A stretch of 64,000 nucleotides of DNA from Actinomycetota bacterium (GCA_027315345.1 DAHUYE010000060.1:1-64000); one strand, 5' to 3'; positions 49,044 to 57,596 are shown, numbered from the stretch's first letter. Program-made: numbers and translations. Notes: generated by a model from the letters alone, not told the origin.

Positions 49044-50356
49044 CCGGGGGAACCACCCCTTATGTGGCCGGCATGGCCGGAGCCGGATTCATCACCCTCA
49101 CCACCCTCACCGTGTGGCACCGGTCCAGACGGGCCCTGCGCCGGCGGCTGGCGGCGCTGACCATGCGCCTCGGCTATGACACCTCCGACGCCGAGTCGGG
49201 CGGGACCGAACGGGTGCTGGCCCGGGCCGAGCGGGCGGCCGAGTCCCTGCTCATCAGCCACAGCGACGCCGAACGCCGGGCCGCCCGGCTGGCCGGGGCT
49301 CTCGACGTCATGCCCCTGGGGGTGATCCTGGCCGATGACCTGGGCGCCATCGAATACCGCAACGTCCTGGCCGAGTCCATGGCCGGCGGCCACGGGGACC
49401 TGCTCGTACAGCGGGCCCTGGAGTCCCTGCTGGAACGGGCCCTGCGTTCCGATCAGCCCGAGGACGAGGAGGTCGACCTCTTCGGCCCACCCCGGCGCCA
49501 CTACGTACTCCGGGGCCGACCCATCGATGACGGCCACCGGGCCGTGGGGGTTCTGGCCACGGTGGAGGACGAGACCGAGCGCCGCCGGATGGACGAGGTC
49601 CGCCGCGACTTCATCGCCAACGCCAGCCACGAGCTCCGCTCCCCGGTCGGGGCCTTGGCCGTGCTGGCCGAGATGCTGACCGAGGAGACGGCCGTGACGG
49701 TGATGCGGCGCCTGGCGGGCCGGCTGGGAGCCGAAGCCGACCGGGTGGTCCGGGCTCTCGAGGACGTCATCGAGCTCTCCCGGCTGGAGGCCGAGGCCAA
49801 CCCGGTCCGCCAAGCCGTCTCCATCACGTCGCTCGTGACCGAGGTCGTCTCCCGGGTCACGCCCATGGCCGACACCCTGGGGGTGACCGTCGTGCCCCCC
49901 ACCCTGCGCCGCCGTCTGGCCGTGGTCGGAGAACGTCGCCAGCTCATCGCCGCCCTGTTCAATCTGGTCGAGAACGCCGTCAAGTATTCGCCCCGGGGCA
50001 CCTCGGTCGAGATGGGCGCCGAGGTGGCTGAGGACCGGGTGCACTTGAGCGTCACCGATCACGGCATTGGAATCCCGGCCCGCGATATCGACCGGATCTT
50101 CGAGCGCTTCTACCGGGTCCAGCGCGACGCCGACCCGGGCGGCAGCGGCCTGGGCCTCTCCATTGTCCGCCACGTCGCCTCCGCCCACGCCGGATCGGTC
50201 ACCGTCACCTCCCAGGAGGGCGCCGGCTCCCGGTTCGTCCTCGACCTGCCGCTGGCCCTCGACCAACCCCGGGCGGTAGAGGCCACCGGGTCCATCCCGA
50301 TCATTCCCGGCGCCAGCGCCGGTCCCGAGCCCGGCGGGCTGCGTTCAGCCGGCTGA
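49034..50356 (+). CDS. Sensor histidine kinase, PhoR/SenX3-like
   Basis: 440 aa from GTG 49034. One N-terminal membrane helix (about 10-28), a PAS-like domain (residues 90-185, MPLGVILADDLGAIEYRN), the H-box FIANASHELRSPVGAL, N-box NLVENAVKYSPRG, G1 VTDHGIGIPARD, F-box IFERFYRV and G2 GGSGLGLSIV. The closest group is SenX3/PhoR. No response regulator gene is beside it. The gene overlaps the transglycosylase gene at its start and serS (convergent) by 12 bp at its end. Confidence 0.92.
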   Translation: MDLTGGTTPYVAGMAGAGFITLTTLTVWHRSRRALRRRLAALTMRLGYDTSDAESGGTERVLARAERAAESLLISHSDAERRAARLAGALDVMPLGVILADDLGAIEYRNVLAESMAGGHGDLLVQRALESLLERALRSDQPEDEEVDLFGPPRRHYVLRGRPIDDGHRAVGVLATVEDETERRRMDEVRRDFIANASHELRSPVGALAVLAEMLTEETAVTVMRRLAGRLGAEADRVVRALEDVIELSRLEAEANPVRQAVSITSLVTEVVSRVTPMADTLGVTVVPPTLRRRLAVVGERRQLIAALFNLVENAVKYSPRGTSVEMGAEVAEDRVHLSVTDHGIGIPARDIDRIFERFYRVQRDADPGGSGLGLSIVRHVASAHAGSVTVTSQEGAGSRFVLDLPLALDQPRAVEATGSIPIIPGASAGPEPGGLRSAG

Positions 50357-51652
50357 GATCACGTCGGCCCGGACCAAGGGGCGCAGGACCTCGGGGACGT
50401 CGATCCCACCATCGGGCCGGCGATGGGTCTCGACCAGGGCCGCCCAGGTCCGGGGCCAGCCCATGGCCGAACCGTTGAGGGTGTGCACGAAGGCCGGGGC
50501 GCCTCCGCCCTCGGGCCGGTAGCGGACGTTGGCCCGGCGGGCCTGGTAGTCGCTGAACCAGGAGACGGAGGAGACCTCCAGCCACATTCCACACCCCGGG
50601 GCGTAGGCCTCCAGGTCGAAGGTCCGGGCCGACGACTGGCCCAGGTCCCCGGTGCAGAGATCCACCACCCGGTAGGTGAGGCCCAGGGCCTGGAGGACGG
50701 CCTCGGAGCGGGCCAGCATGTCGGCGTGGATGCCGGCCGCCTGTTCGGGGGTGGCGTAGGCGAACAGCTCCACCTTGTCGAACTCGTGCACCCGCAACAG
50801 GCCCCGGGTGTCGCGGCCGGCCGATCCGGCTTCTCGGCGGAAGCAGGGCGTATAGGCGGTGAGACGCATGGGCAGATCGGATTCGTTGAGGATCTCGTCG
50901 CGGCCCATCGACGTCAGGGGGACCTCGGCGGTGGGAATGGCCCAGAGGTCATCGCGCTCGAGGTGGTAGGCGTCGTCGATGAACTTGGGCAGATGGCCGG
51001 TGGAGATCATCGTCTCGGTCCGGACCAGGGTGGGCGGGCGGATCTCCTCGTAGTCATCGCCCTGCTGGTCCAGGGCATAGTTGATGAGAGCGCGCAACAA
51101 CCGGGCCCCCAGACCCCGGTAGACGGGGAACATGGAGCCCGACAGCTTGGCCCCGCGTTCGAGATCCAGGATGCCGAGTTCGGTTCCGATGTCCCAGTGC
51201 GGCACCGACTGGTGCGCCTCGGGATGGGGCACACCGTCCTCACCCAGCGGCAGCACAGGCGAGGACCACCAGCGCACCGGACGGTTGTCCGCTTCCGAAG
51301 CCCCGTCGGGGGCGTCTTCGGCCGGAAGATTGGGGATCACCAGAAGCGCGTCGCGCACCTTGGCCGCCAAGGCGTCGGCCTCGGCGTCGAAACGGCGCTC
51401 ATCCTCACCCAGGGTCCGGCTCTCGGCCGCGGCCGCTTCCGCCCCGGCTGTGTCCCCCGCCTTGCGCAGGGCGCCGACCTGACGGGAGAGCTCCTTGACC
51501 CGGGCCCGGACCTCGTCGCGTCTCCCGGCGGCCTGCCGGGTGGCGGCGTCGTCCTCGAGGAGCCGGTCGATCTCGGAGACGTCCAGACCGCGCCGGGCCA
51601 GGGCCGCTTTCACCGCCTCGGTCTCGTTTCGGATGCGGCGAATGTCGATCAT
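50345..51652 (-). CDS. serS: Seryl-tRNA synthetase
   Basis: 435 aa from ATG 51652 (MIDIRRIRNETEAVKAALAR). The N-terminal coiled-coil arm spans about residues 25-100. Class II motifs: motif 2 CFRREAGSAGRDTRGLLRVH, motif 3 VHTLNGSAMGWPRTWAALVE, plus IPTAEVPLT. Charges tRNA-Ser and tRNA-Sec type substrates with serine. Essential gene; supports the view that flanking regions are stable chromosome. Tail overlaps the kinase gene. Confidence 0.96.
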   Translation of the reverse strand: MIDIRRIRNETEAVKAALARRGLDVSEIDRLLEDDAATRQAAGRRDEVRARVKELSRQVGALRKAGDTAGAEAAAAESRTLGEDERRFDAEADALAAKVRDALLVIPNLPAEDAPDGASEADNRPVRWWSSPVLPLGEDGVPHPEAHQSVPHWDIGTELGILDLERGAKLSGSMFPVYRGLGARLLRALINYALDQQGDDYEEIRPPTLVRTETMISTGHLPKFIDDAYHLERDDLWAIPTAEVPLTSMGRDEILNESDLPMRLTAYTPCFRREAGSAGRDTRGLLRVHEFDKVELFAYATPEQAAGIHADMLARSEAVLQALGLTYRVVDLCTGDLGQSSARTFDLEAYAPGCGMWLEVSSVSWFSDYQARRANVRYRPEGGGAPAFVHTLNGSAMGWPRTWAALVETHRRPDGGIDVPEVLRPLVRADVISAG

Positions 51653-51680
51653 CTCGACCCCGAAACTACTCTCCGCTCCC

Positions 51681-52589
51681 ATGCCGGCCCTCGAGGTTTT
51701 AGGCCTCGTGGTGCGCTACGGGGATCGAACGGCCGTTTCCGGGCTGAGCTTCTCGGCCGAAGCCGGGGCCGTCACCGCTCTGCTCGGACCCAACGGGGCG
51801 GGCAAGACGACCACGGTAGAGACGTTGGAGGGCTACCGCCGACCGGACGATGGCAGCGTGCGCGTCCTCGGACTGGATCCGGTGGCCGACCGGGCCGCGG
51901 TGGTGGCCCGGATGGGGGTGATGCTGCAGCGGGGTGGCGTCTATCCGGCCATGAACGCCAGGCAGGTGCTGCGTCTCTTCGCCGCCTACTACCGCCACCC
52001 CGCCGACCCGGAGGAACTCATCGGGAGGGTGGGCCTGACCGAGGTGGCCCGCACGCCGTGGCGCCGGCTGTCGGGAGGCGAACAGCAGCGGCTGGGCCTG
52101 GCTCTCGCCCTCATCGGCCGGCCCGAGGTGGTCCTCCTGGACGAGCCCACCGCCGGCGTGGACCCGGCCGGTCGGATCGCCATCCGCCAGGTGGTGGCCG
52201 GCCTGCGGGCCGAGGGCACCTGCGTGCTGCTCACCACCCACGACATGGACGAAGCCGAAAGGCTGGCCGATCAGGTGGTCATCATCAGCGCCGGCCGGCT
52301 GGTGGGCCAGGGCTCCCCGGCCGAGCTCATGCGCTCGGATTCCGGGCGGGTGATCCGCTTCGGCGCTCCTCCTGCCCTCGACCTTTCCGAGTTGACCGCC
52401 ACCATGGCGGCGGCGGTCCGGGAAGAGCGGCCCGGGGAGTACGTGGTCGACACCGAGGCCTCCCCGGCGGCGGTGGCCCGGCTGACGGCCTGGCTGGCCG
52501 AGCGCGACCTTCCCCTGTCCGATCTACGGGCCGGGCGCCAGAGCCTGGAGGACGTGTTCCTCCAGCTGACCGGGGAGGATCCCGGATGA
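51681..52589 (+). CDS. ABC transporter ATP-binding protein
   Basis: 302 aa from ATG 51681. Walker A LLGPNGAGKTTTVETLEGYR, Q-loop near MLQRGGVYPAMN, signature RRLSGGEQQRLGLALALIGR, Walker B VVLLDEPTAGVDPAG and switch His in TTHDMDEAERL. The C-terminal 80 residues form the DRA-type extension (ESLEDVFLQLTGEDPG-like end). It pairs with the next gene through an ATGA overlap; together they form a drug/lipid exporter of the ABC-2 type. Divergent from serS with 28 bp between starts. Confidence 0.94.
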   Translation: MPALEVLGLVVRYGDRTAVSGLSFSAEAGAVTALLGPNGAGKTTTVETLEGYRRPDDGSVRVLGLDPVADRAAVVARMGVMLQRGGVYPAMNARQVLRLFAAYYRHPADPEELIGRVGLTEVARTPWRRLSGGEQQRLGLALALIGRPEVVLLDEPTAGVDPAGRIAIRQVVAGLRAEGTCVLLTTHDMDEAERLADQVVIISAGRLVGQGSPAELMRSDSGRVIRFGAPPALDLSELTATMAAAVREERPGEYVVDTEASPAAVARLTAWLAERDLPLSDLRAGRQSLEDVFLQLTGEDPG

Positions 52590-53317
52590 CCCCCTCCTGG
52601 ACGGCCCGGGTGTGGGCCCAGACCCGGGCCGAAGTGGGCATGACCCTGCGCCAGGGCGAACAGCTGCTGGTGGCCATCGGGATTCCCCTGGTCCTGCTGG
52701 TGTTCTTCTCCGAAGTCCACGTCCTGCCCGTCGGCGCTCATCCGGTCGAGTTCCTGGCTCCGGGGATACTGGCTCTGGCCGTGATGTCCACGGCCATGGT
52801 CAGCCTCGGCATCGGCACCGGCTTCGAGCGCGGCTACGGCGTGCTCAAGCGGCTGGGTTCGACGCCGCTGGGACGGCCCGCCCTGCTGGCGGCCAAGACG
52901 GCCGGCGTCGTGGCCGTGGAGGCCATCCAGCTGGCCGTACTCGTGCCGGTGTCCCTCGGCCTGGGGTGGAGGCCCTCGGGGGCGGTGGCGGCCGGGGCCG
53001 GAGCGTGGGTGCTGGGGACGGTGGGCTTTGCGGGGATCGGGATGCTGATGGCCGGGACCCTGCGGCCTCTGGCCAACCTGGCCCTGGCCAACGGGATCTA
53101 CATAGTCCTGCTCCTCCTGGGCGGGATGGTCGTCCCTCTCGGCCGGCTGCCCGGGGGGTTGCGGACGGTGGCCCGGGCCCTGCCCGCCGCCGGGTTGTCC
53201 GACGCCTTGACCCACGGCCTGGGATCGGGCCACGTGCCCGCCCACGACTGGCTGGTGCTGGCCGTCTGGGCGGTGGCGGCGCCGGTGGCAGCCGCCCTCA
53301 CCTTCCGCTGGGAGTGA
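52586..53317 (+). CDS. ABC-2 type transporter permease
   Basis: 243 aa from ATG 52586. Six membrane helices; the first follows GMTLRQGEQLLVAIGIPLVL, the GTGFERGYGVLKRLGSTPLGR loop couples to the ATPase, and LGGMVVPLGRLPGGLRTVAR precedes the last helix. It is the partner of the upstream ATPase. Cargo not predictable. Ends 6 bp from the convergent TlpA-like gene. Confidence 0.9.
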   Translation: MTPSWTARVWAQTRAEVGMTLRQGEQLLVAIGIPLVLLVFFSEVHVLPVGAHPVEFLAPGILALAVMSTAMVSLGIGTGFERGYGVLKRLGSTPLGRPALLAAKTAGVVAVEAIQLAVLVPVSLGLGWRPSGAVAAGAGAWVLGTVGFAGIGMLMAGTLRPLANLALANGIYIVLLLLGGMVVPLGRLPGGLRTVARALPAAGLSDALTHGLGSGHVPAHDWLVLAVWAVAAPVAAALTFRWE

Positions 53318-53323
53318 GCGGCC

Positions 53324-53938
53324 TCAGGACAGGTTCTGGATCCAGAACTGCAGGACGGTGGCGCTGAGGGCGCCGGCATAGCGGCCCACGATGTGGCCCT
53401 GGGAGTCGATGAAGATGGTGGTCGGCGTGCCCAGCACCTTGAACTCGGAGGTGACCGAGTCGTCCGGGTCGTAGCCGCTGGGATAGGGCGTGCCGTAGCG
53501 GTTCATCATGGCCACCGCCGCCGAACGGTGGACGTCCTCCAGATCGACCCCGAGGAAGCGGATGCGCCCTTTGGGCCCGATCTGCTCGGCCGTCTTGGCC
53601 AGCAGGGGCATCTCGTCCTGGCAGGGCCCGCACCAGGAACCCCAGAAGTTGAGGATGACCGGGTGGCCGAGATCGGCCCGCAGGCTGACGGTGACGGACG
53701 GGTCCTTGACGCTGGGCAGCTTGAGAGGCGGGGCCGGGCCCTGGTCGGAGACGTGCTGCACCGGCTCGGGCGTCCGGGTCATGCCGTCCACCACTCCGGC
53801 TACGACCACCACCCCCACGGTGGCCACGGCTATGAGGGTCCGGGCCCGCCGCGAGAGAGCCTGGAGCCGGCGCACCGCCCACGGAGGCTGGCTGGGGTCC
53901 GGATCCCAGGGTGAGCGGCCCGGGTCCGGACGGCTCAC
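53324..53938 (-). CDS. TlpA/ResA-like membrane-anchored thioredoxin
   Basis: 204 aa from GTG 53938 (GTGA overlap with ctaB). One membrane helix (about 34-52) anchors an outer thioredoxin fold with the CxxC NFWGSWCGPCQDEMPLL and the cis-Pro LGTPTTIFIDSQG. ResA/TlpA proteins reduce cytochrome c or CcoG/Cox apoprotein cysteines. Coupling to ctaB suggests a role in cytochrome oxidase maturation (CuA site or heme delivery). Confidence 0.9.
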   Translation of the reverse strand: MSRPDPGRSPWDPDPSQPPWAVRRLQALSRRARTLIAVATVGVVVVAGVVDGMTRTPEPVQHVSDQGPAPPLKLPSVKDPSVTVSLRADLGHPVILNFWGSWCGPCQDEMPLLAKTAEQIGPKGRIRFLGVDLEDVHRSAAVAMMNRYGTPYPSGYDPDDSVTSEFKVLGTPTTIFIDSQGHIVGRYAGALSATVLQFWIQNLS

Positions 53939-54840
53939 GGGTGGCGGACCAGCTGGTCGGCCGCCATGGATACGAACAGAAGGGACAGGTAGGTGATCGA
54001 CCAGCCGAAAAGGCGCATGGCCTGCTTGGGAGTCTGGGTGCGGATGAGCTGCACGGCCCGGAGCACGAACACCGCCCCCAGGACCACCGCCGCCGTCCAG
54101 TACACCAGGCCCATGCCAGCCACCGAGGCGAAGGCCAGGGAGGCCGCCCACAGGGCGAGGGTGTAGGCGAGGATGCGCCAGGCGGTGGAGCCCAGAGAGG
54201 TGACCACCGGCATCATCGGGACGTCGGCGGCGGCGTAGTCCTCCCGGTAGCGCACGGCCAGGGCCCAGAAGTGGGGCGGCGTCCAGACGAAGATGATGAC
54301 GAACAGCAGGACCGGGGCCAGGGCCAGCCGGTCGGTGACGGCCGCCCAGCCCACCAGGACGGGCACGGCCCCGGCCGCCCCCCCGATGACGATGTTCTGC
54401 TTCGAGGTCCGCTTCAGCCAGAGGGTGTACACGAAGACATAGAAGGCGGTGGCCGACAGGGCCAGGACGGCGCTGAGCAGGTTGACCACCAGCCAGAGCT
54501 CGAGGAAGGCGACCAGCTCCAGGACCAGGGCGAAGACCAAGGCCGGGGTGGGCTTTACCGCCCCGGTGACCAGAGGACGGTTCTGGGTGCGGACCATGAG
54601 CCGGTCGATGTCCCGGTCCACGTACATGTTGACGGCGTTGGCCCCCCCGGCGGCCAGCGTCCCGCCGATGACGGTGGCCACCATCAGCCAGACGGCCGGA
54701 AGGCCCCGGTCGGCCACGATCATGGTCGGCACGGTGGTGATGAGCAGGAGCTCGATGATGCGGGGCTTGGTCAGGGCCACATAGGCACCCAGGGTGGAGC
54801 GCAGTGAGCGTGGGACAGCCGACTCGGTGCCCAGGGCCAT
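53935..54840 (-). CDS. ctaB: Protoheme IX farnesyltransferase (heme O synthase)
   Basis: 301 aa with about nine membrane helices. The prenyl-diphosphate site is GGANAVNMYVDRDIDRLMVR and the second acidic region is AVRYREDYAAADVPMMPV; LTKPRIIELLLITTVPTMIV is the family N-terminal helix. It attaches farnesyl to heme B, giving heme O for CtaA. ATG 54840 chosen over an upstream TTG. Divergent from ctaA (56 bp). Confidence 0.95.
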   Translation of the reverse strand: MALGTESAVPRSLRSTLGAYVALTKPRIIELLLITTVPTMIVADRGLPAVWLMVATVIGGTLAAGGANAVNMYVDRDIDRLMVRTQNRPLVTGAVKPTPALVFALVLELVAFLELWLVVNLLSAVLALSATAFYVFVYTLWLKRTSKQNIVIGGAAGAVPVLVGWAAVTDRLALAPVLLFVIIFVWTPPHFWALAVRYREDYAAADVPMMPVVTSLGSTAWRILAYTLALWAASLAFASVAGMGLVYWTAAVVLGAVFVLRAVQLIRTQTPKQAMRLFGWSITYLSLLFVSMAADQLVRHP

Positions 54841-54896
54841 GGCCGGAACTCTACGGGCCGGGGCCTCGGGCTCCAAAGCGGCCGTAACATCGTCCG

Positions 54897-55853
54897 ATGC
54901 GAGTGCCCGCCGTGAGCCCGGCGCTCTCCACCCGGGCCTTCCGGCTGGCCCTGTTCGCCCTGTGCCTGGTGGTGATCACCGGGGCCGCCGTCCGGCTGAC
55001 CGGCTCGGGCCTGGGCTGTTCGACCTGGCCCACCTGCCACGGCCACACCCTGACCCCGCCCTGGCGGTACCAGTCCCTGATCGAGTTCGGTAACCGGATG
55101 GTGGCCGTCCTGGTCACCCTGGCCACCGCCGCTGCCGTCCTGGGGGCTGTGCTGCGCCGGCCCCGGCGGCGGGACCTGATGCTCCTGGCCGCCGGGACCC
55201 TGGCCGGGGTGCTGGCCCAGGCCGTGCTCGGCGGCCTGACCGTGTTGTTCAAGCTGGCCCCGGGCTGGGTCATGGCCCACTTCCTGCTCTCCATGGTGGT
55301 GATAGCCGTCGGGGTGGTGTTGGTCCACCGGGACGGCCAGCCGGACGGCGTGGGGGTGGCCCGGGTGGGCCGGGAGACGATCCTGGTCAGCCGGGTGATG
55401 GTCGGCCTGACCGCGGTGGTCCTCGGCCTGGGAACGGTCGTGACCGGGGCGGGGCCGCACTCGGGCAGCACCGGAGTGGCGCGGCTGCCGATCTCGGCCC
55501 GGGACGCGGCCGAGATGCACAGCACCCTGGTCATGGGGTTGGTGGGGGTGACCCTGGCCACCCTGCTGCTGCTGCGCCCGGCGTCGGCCCCGCCCGACGT
55601 GGAACGCAAGGCCAGGGTCCTCCTGGCGGTCATGGTGGGCCAGGGGGCCATCGGCTACACCCAGTACTTCACCGGCGTGCCCGCCGCCCTGGTCGAGGTG
55701 CACATCGTGGGGGCGGTGCTGGTGTGGCTGGCCGTGCTGCGCTTCCACTTCGCCCTCCACACCCGCGTGCCCGACCCGGCCGCGGCCCGTGAGGCCACCG
55801 AAGGGCCGGAACCGGACCGGGCCGAGCCGGCCTCCGCTCTCACTCCGGCGTGA
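54897..55853 (+). CDS. ctaA: Heme A synthase (COX15/CtaA)
   Basis: 318 aa with about eight helices. The extracellular Cys pair LGCSTWPTCHG (about residues 41-48), the heme-ligand histidines in the AHFLLSM and EMHSTLVMG helices, and EVHIVGAVLVW are visible, as is the conserved Glu in LIEFGNRMVA. It oxidises heme O to heme A for aa3 oxidase. With ctaB and TlpA it forms a heme A / oxidase assembly locus, evidence of aerobic respiration. Confidence 0.94.
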   Translation: MRVPAVSPALSTRAFRLALFALCLVVITGAAVRLTGSGLGCSTWPTCHGHTLTPPWRYQSLIEFGNRMVAVLVTLATAAAVLGAVLRRPRRRDLMLLAAGTLAGVLAQAVLGGLTVLFKLAPGWVMAHFLLSMVVIAVGVVLVHRDGQPDGVGVARVGRETILVSRVMVGLTAVVLGLGTVVTGAGPHSGSTGVARLPISARDAAEMHSTLVMGLVGVTLATLLLLRPASAPPDVERKARVLLAVMVGQGAIGYTQYFTGVPAALVEVHIVGAVLVWLAVLRFHFALHTRVPDPAAAREATEGPEPDRAEPASALTPA

Positions 55854-56182
55854 GGGGTCCGACCCGGGGCCTCGCCCTGGCGGCTCCGATGGCGCCTACC
55901 GCCCCGGGGGAGGTCCGTCAGACCTCCGGGGATACCAAGCTGCGCCGGGACCGGCCCTGGCTGGTGATCGTGTGGAACGACCCCATCAATCTCATGACCT
56001 ACGTCACCTACGTCTTCCAGAAGCTGTTCGGCTACAGCAAGGCCAGGGCCACCAAACTGATGCTCCAGGTCCACCACGAGGGCCGGGCCGTAGTGACCAG
56101 CGGCACCCGGGAGCGGGCCGAGATGGACGTCTTCCGCCTGCATGAGCACGGACTCTGGGCGACCATGGAGCAGAGCGACTGA
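55850..56182 (+). CDS. clpS: ATP-dependent Clp protease adaptor
   Basis: 110 aa from GTG 55850 (GTGA overlap with ctaA; an internal ATG at 55889 is also possible). The core PWLVIVWNDPINLMTYVTYV and KLMLQVHHEGRAVVTSGTRE contains the N-degron pocket region (Asn-Asp in VWNDPINLM and the later His in QVHHEG). It delivers proteins with bulky N-terminal residues to ClpAP/ClpCP. Ends EQSD and its stop lies in the first unit of a 23-bp repeat. Confidence 0.93.
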   Translation: MRGPTRGLALAAPMAPTAPGEVRQTSGDTKLRRDRPWLVIVWNDPINLMTYVTYVFQKLFGYSKARATKLMLQVHHEGRAVVTSGTRERAEMDVFRLHEHGLWATMEQSD

Positions 56183-56236
56183 TGGGTACAGGGCAGAGCG
56201 ACTGATGGGTACAGGGCAGAGCGACTGATGGGTACA
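56171..56236 (+). repeat. 23-bp direct repeat, 2.9 copies, across the clpS-DUF2017 junction
   Basis: Units begin at 56171, 56194 and 56217 and share CAGAGCGACTGATGGGTACA; full units end with GGG. The first two are identical over 23 bp and the third is identical for 20 bp. The first copy carries the clpS stop codon and the third runs into the start codon of the next gene. The period of 23 is 24 minus 1, which makes coupled stop/start codons possible (see minigenes). Confidence 0.97.
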
Positions 56237-56242
56237 TGCTGA
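56182..56242 (+). other. Chain of three minigenes coupled by TGATG
   Basis: From the clpS stop TGA, the ATG at 56182 overlaps by one base. It gives MGTGQSD and stops at 56203-56205; the next ATG begins at 56205, again in TGATG, gives the same heptapeptide and stops at 56226-56228; the third ATG at 56228 gives MGTC and stops at 56240-56242, while the ATG of DUF2017 lies at 56236 inside it. A ribosome leaving clpS could step through by termination-reinitiation. Translation is not proven. Confidence 0.5.
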
Positions 56243-56715
56243 AGCCGGGCCGGCGGGTCAAGCGAGGCCGGCGGGGCGACTACGAGTTGTCCCTGCCCGA
56301 CCAGGAACGGGAGCTCCTGCGGTCCCTGCCCGGCCAACTGGTGGAGCGGCTGGAGGCGGGCCCGGACGAGCCCGACCTGGTCCGGCTGTTCCCTCCCGCC
56401 TACACCCGGGACGAGGACCAGAAGGCCGAGGCTGAGTACCGCAGCCTGATGGGCACCGACCTGCTGGACCGGCACAAGGAGGCCCTCCAGGTCATGGCCG
56501 CCACCATGGACGCCGAGCGGCTGGACGAAAACCAGATGGCCGCCTGGCTGACCGCCCTCAACGAGCTGCGCCTGGTGCTAGGCACCCGCCTGGATGTCAG
56601 CGAGGACCAGATCCCGCCGCCTCCGGGCGATCCGCGGGCCCCGGGCTTCGCCCTGTATTCCTATCTGTCCTGGCTCCAGGGCCAGGTCATCGACGCCATG
56701 TCAGGGGCCCTGTGA
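56236..56715 (+). CDS. DUF2017 family protein
   Basis: 159 aa from ATG 56236. A basic start (KPGRRVKRGRRGDYELSL) is followed by an all-helical body with VRLFPPAYTRDEDQKAEAEY and LNELRLVLGTRLDV. The family always accompanies clpS in actinobacteria, but its function is unknown. Its translation start is embedded in the 23-bp repeat region. It overlaps the next gene by GTGA. Confidence 0.9.
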   Translation: MLKPGRRVKRGRRGDYELSLPDQERELLRSLPGQLVERLEAGPDEPDLVRLFPPAYTRDEDQKAEAEYRSLMGTDLLDRHKEALQVMAATMDAERLDENQMAAWLTALNELRLVLGTRLDVSEDQIPPPPGDPRAPGFALYSYLSWLQGQVIDAMSGAL

Positions 56716-57596
56716 CTACATCTTTCGACAACCGGGTTCCAGTAAGCGTCGACACATCGCTGGCGGTGGACCTGTGGCCGGCCGAGCCGGGGGGTCCGAC
56801 CGCCTTCCTGCTGGTCCACGGCCTGGCCTCCAACGCCCAGCTGTGGTGGGGAACGGCCGCCCGGTTGTCGGAGCTCGGTCACCCGGCGGCGGCCGTGGAC
56901 CAGAGGGGCCACGGGCGTTCGGACAAGCCCGCCGAGGGCTACACCCTGGACCAGGCCTGCGAGGACCTGGTCAACCTCACCGCCCGCCTCCGGGACACGG
57001 TCTCGGGTTTCGAGGCCCGGGTGGTGGTGGCGGGCCAGTCCTGGGGAGCCAATGTGGCTTTGGAACTCGGCTACCGGCACCCGGATGTCTTCAGTGGGGT
57101 GGTGTGCGTGGACGGGGGGACGATCGAGCTGGCCAGCCGATTCCCGGACTGGGAGTCCTGCGCGGCAGCTCTGGCGCCACCCCGGACCACCGGGCGGCGG
57201 GCGGCCGACATCGAGGCCTTCATGAACCAGGCCCATCCGAACTGGCCGGCATCGGGCATCGCCGCCCAGATGGCGAACTTCGAGGTGATGGCCGATGGGA
57301 CGGTGGTGCCCCGGCTCAGATTCGAGAACCACATGAAACTCCTGCAGGCCCTCTGGGGCCACCATCCTTCGACCCGGTACGCCGGGATGAAGGTCCCGGT
57401 GCTGCTGGTGCCGGCCGACAGCGGTCAGGCCAGCTGGACGGCGGACAAGCGCAAGTCGGTGGACGAGGCCGTGGCGGCCCTGCCGGAGGGCAAGGCCCAC
57501 TGGTTCTCCCCCGCCGACCATGACATCCACGCCCAGTTCCCCGTCGAACTAGCCGAGGTGCTGCACGCCGAGACGATCGAAGGGATCCTGGCGTGA
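56712..57596 (+). CDS. Alpha/beta-hydrolase
   Basis: 294 aa from GTG 56712. VHGLASNAQLWWGTA (oxyanion region), AVDQRGHGRSDKP, nucleophile VVVAGQSWGANVALELG, and a late His in SPADHDIHAQFP. The acid is probably the Asp in VLLVPADSG. This is the haloperoxidase/epoxide-hydrolase-like branch; substrate unknown. It is in the clpS-DUF2017 run and overlaps the next gene by GTGA. Confidence 0.9.
   Translation: MTTSFDNRVPVSVDTSLAVDLWPAEPGGPTAFLLVHGLASNAQLWWGTAARLSELGHPAAAVDQRGHGRSDKPAEGYTLDQACEDLVNLTARLRDTVSGFEARVVVAGQSWGANVALELGYRHPDVFSGVVCVDGGTIELASRFPDWESCAAALAPPRTTGRRAADIEAFMNQAHPNWPASGIAAQMANFEVMADGTVVPRLRFENHMKLLQALWGHHPSTRYAGMKVPVLLVPADSGQASWTADKRKSVDEAVAALPEGKAHWFSPADHDIHAQFPVELAEVLHAETIEGILA

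Noticed and set aside
50423-53317. A 964-codon plus frame across serS and the ABC ATPase
   Set aside because: Only the last 243 codons (from 52586) form a real protein, the ABC permease; the rest is shadow.
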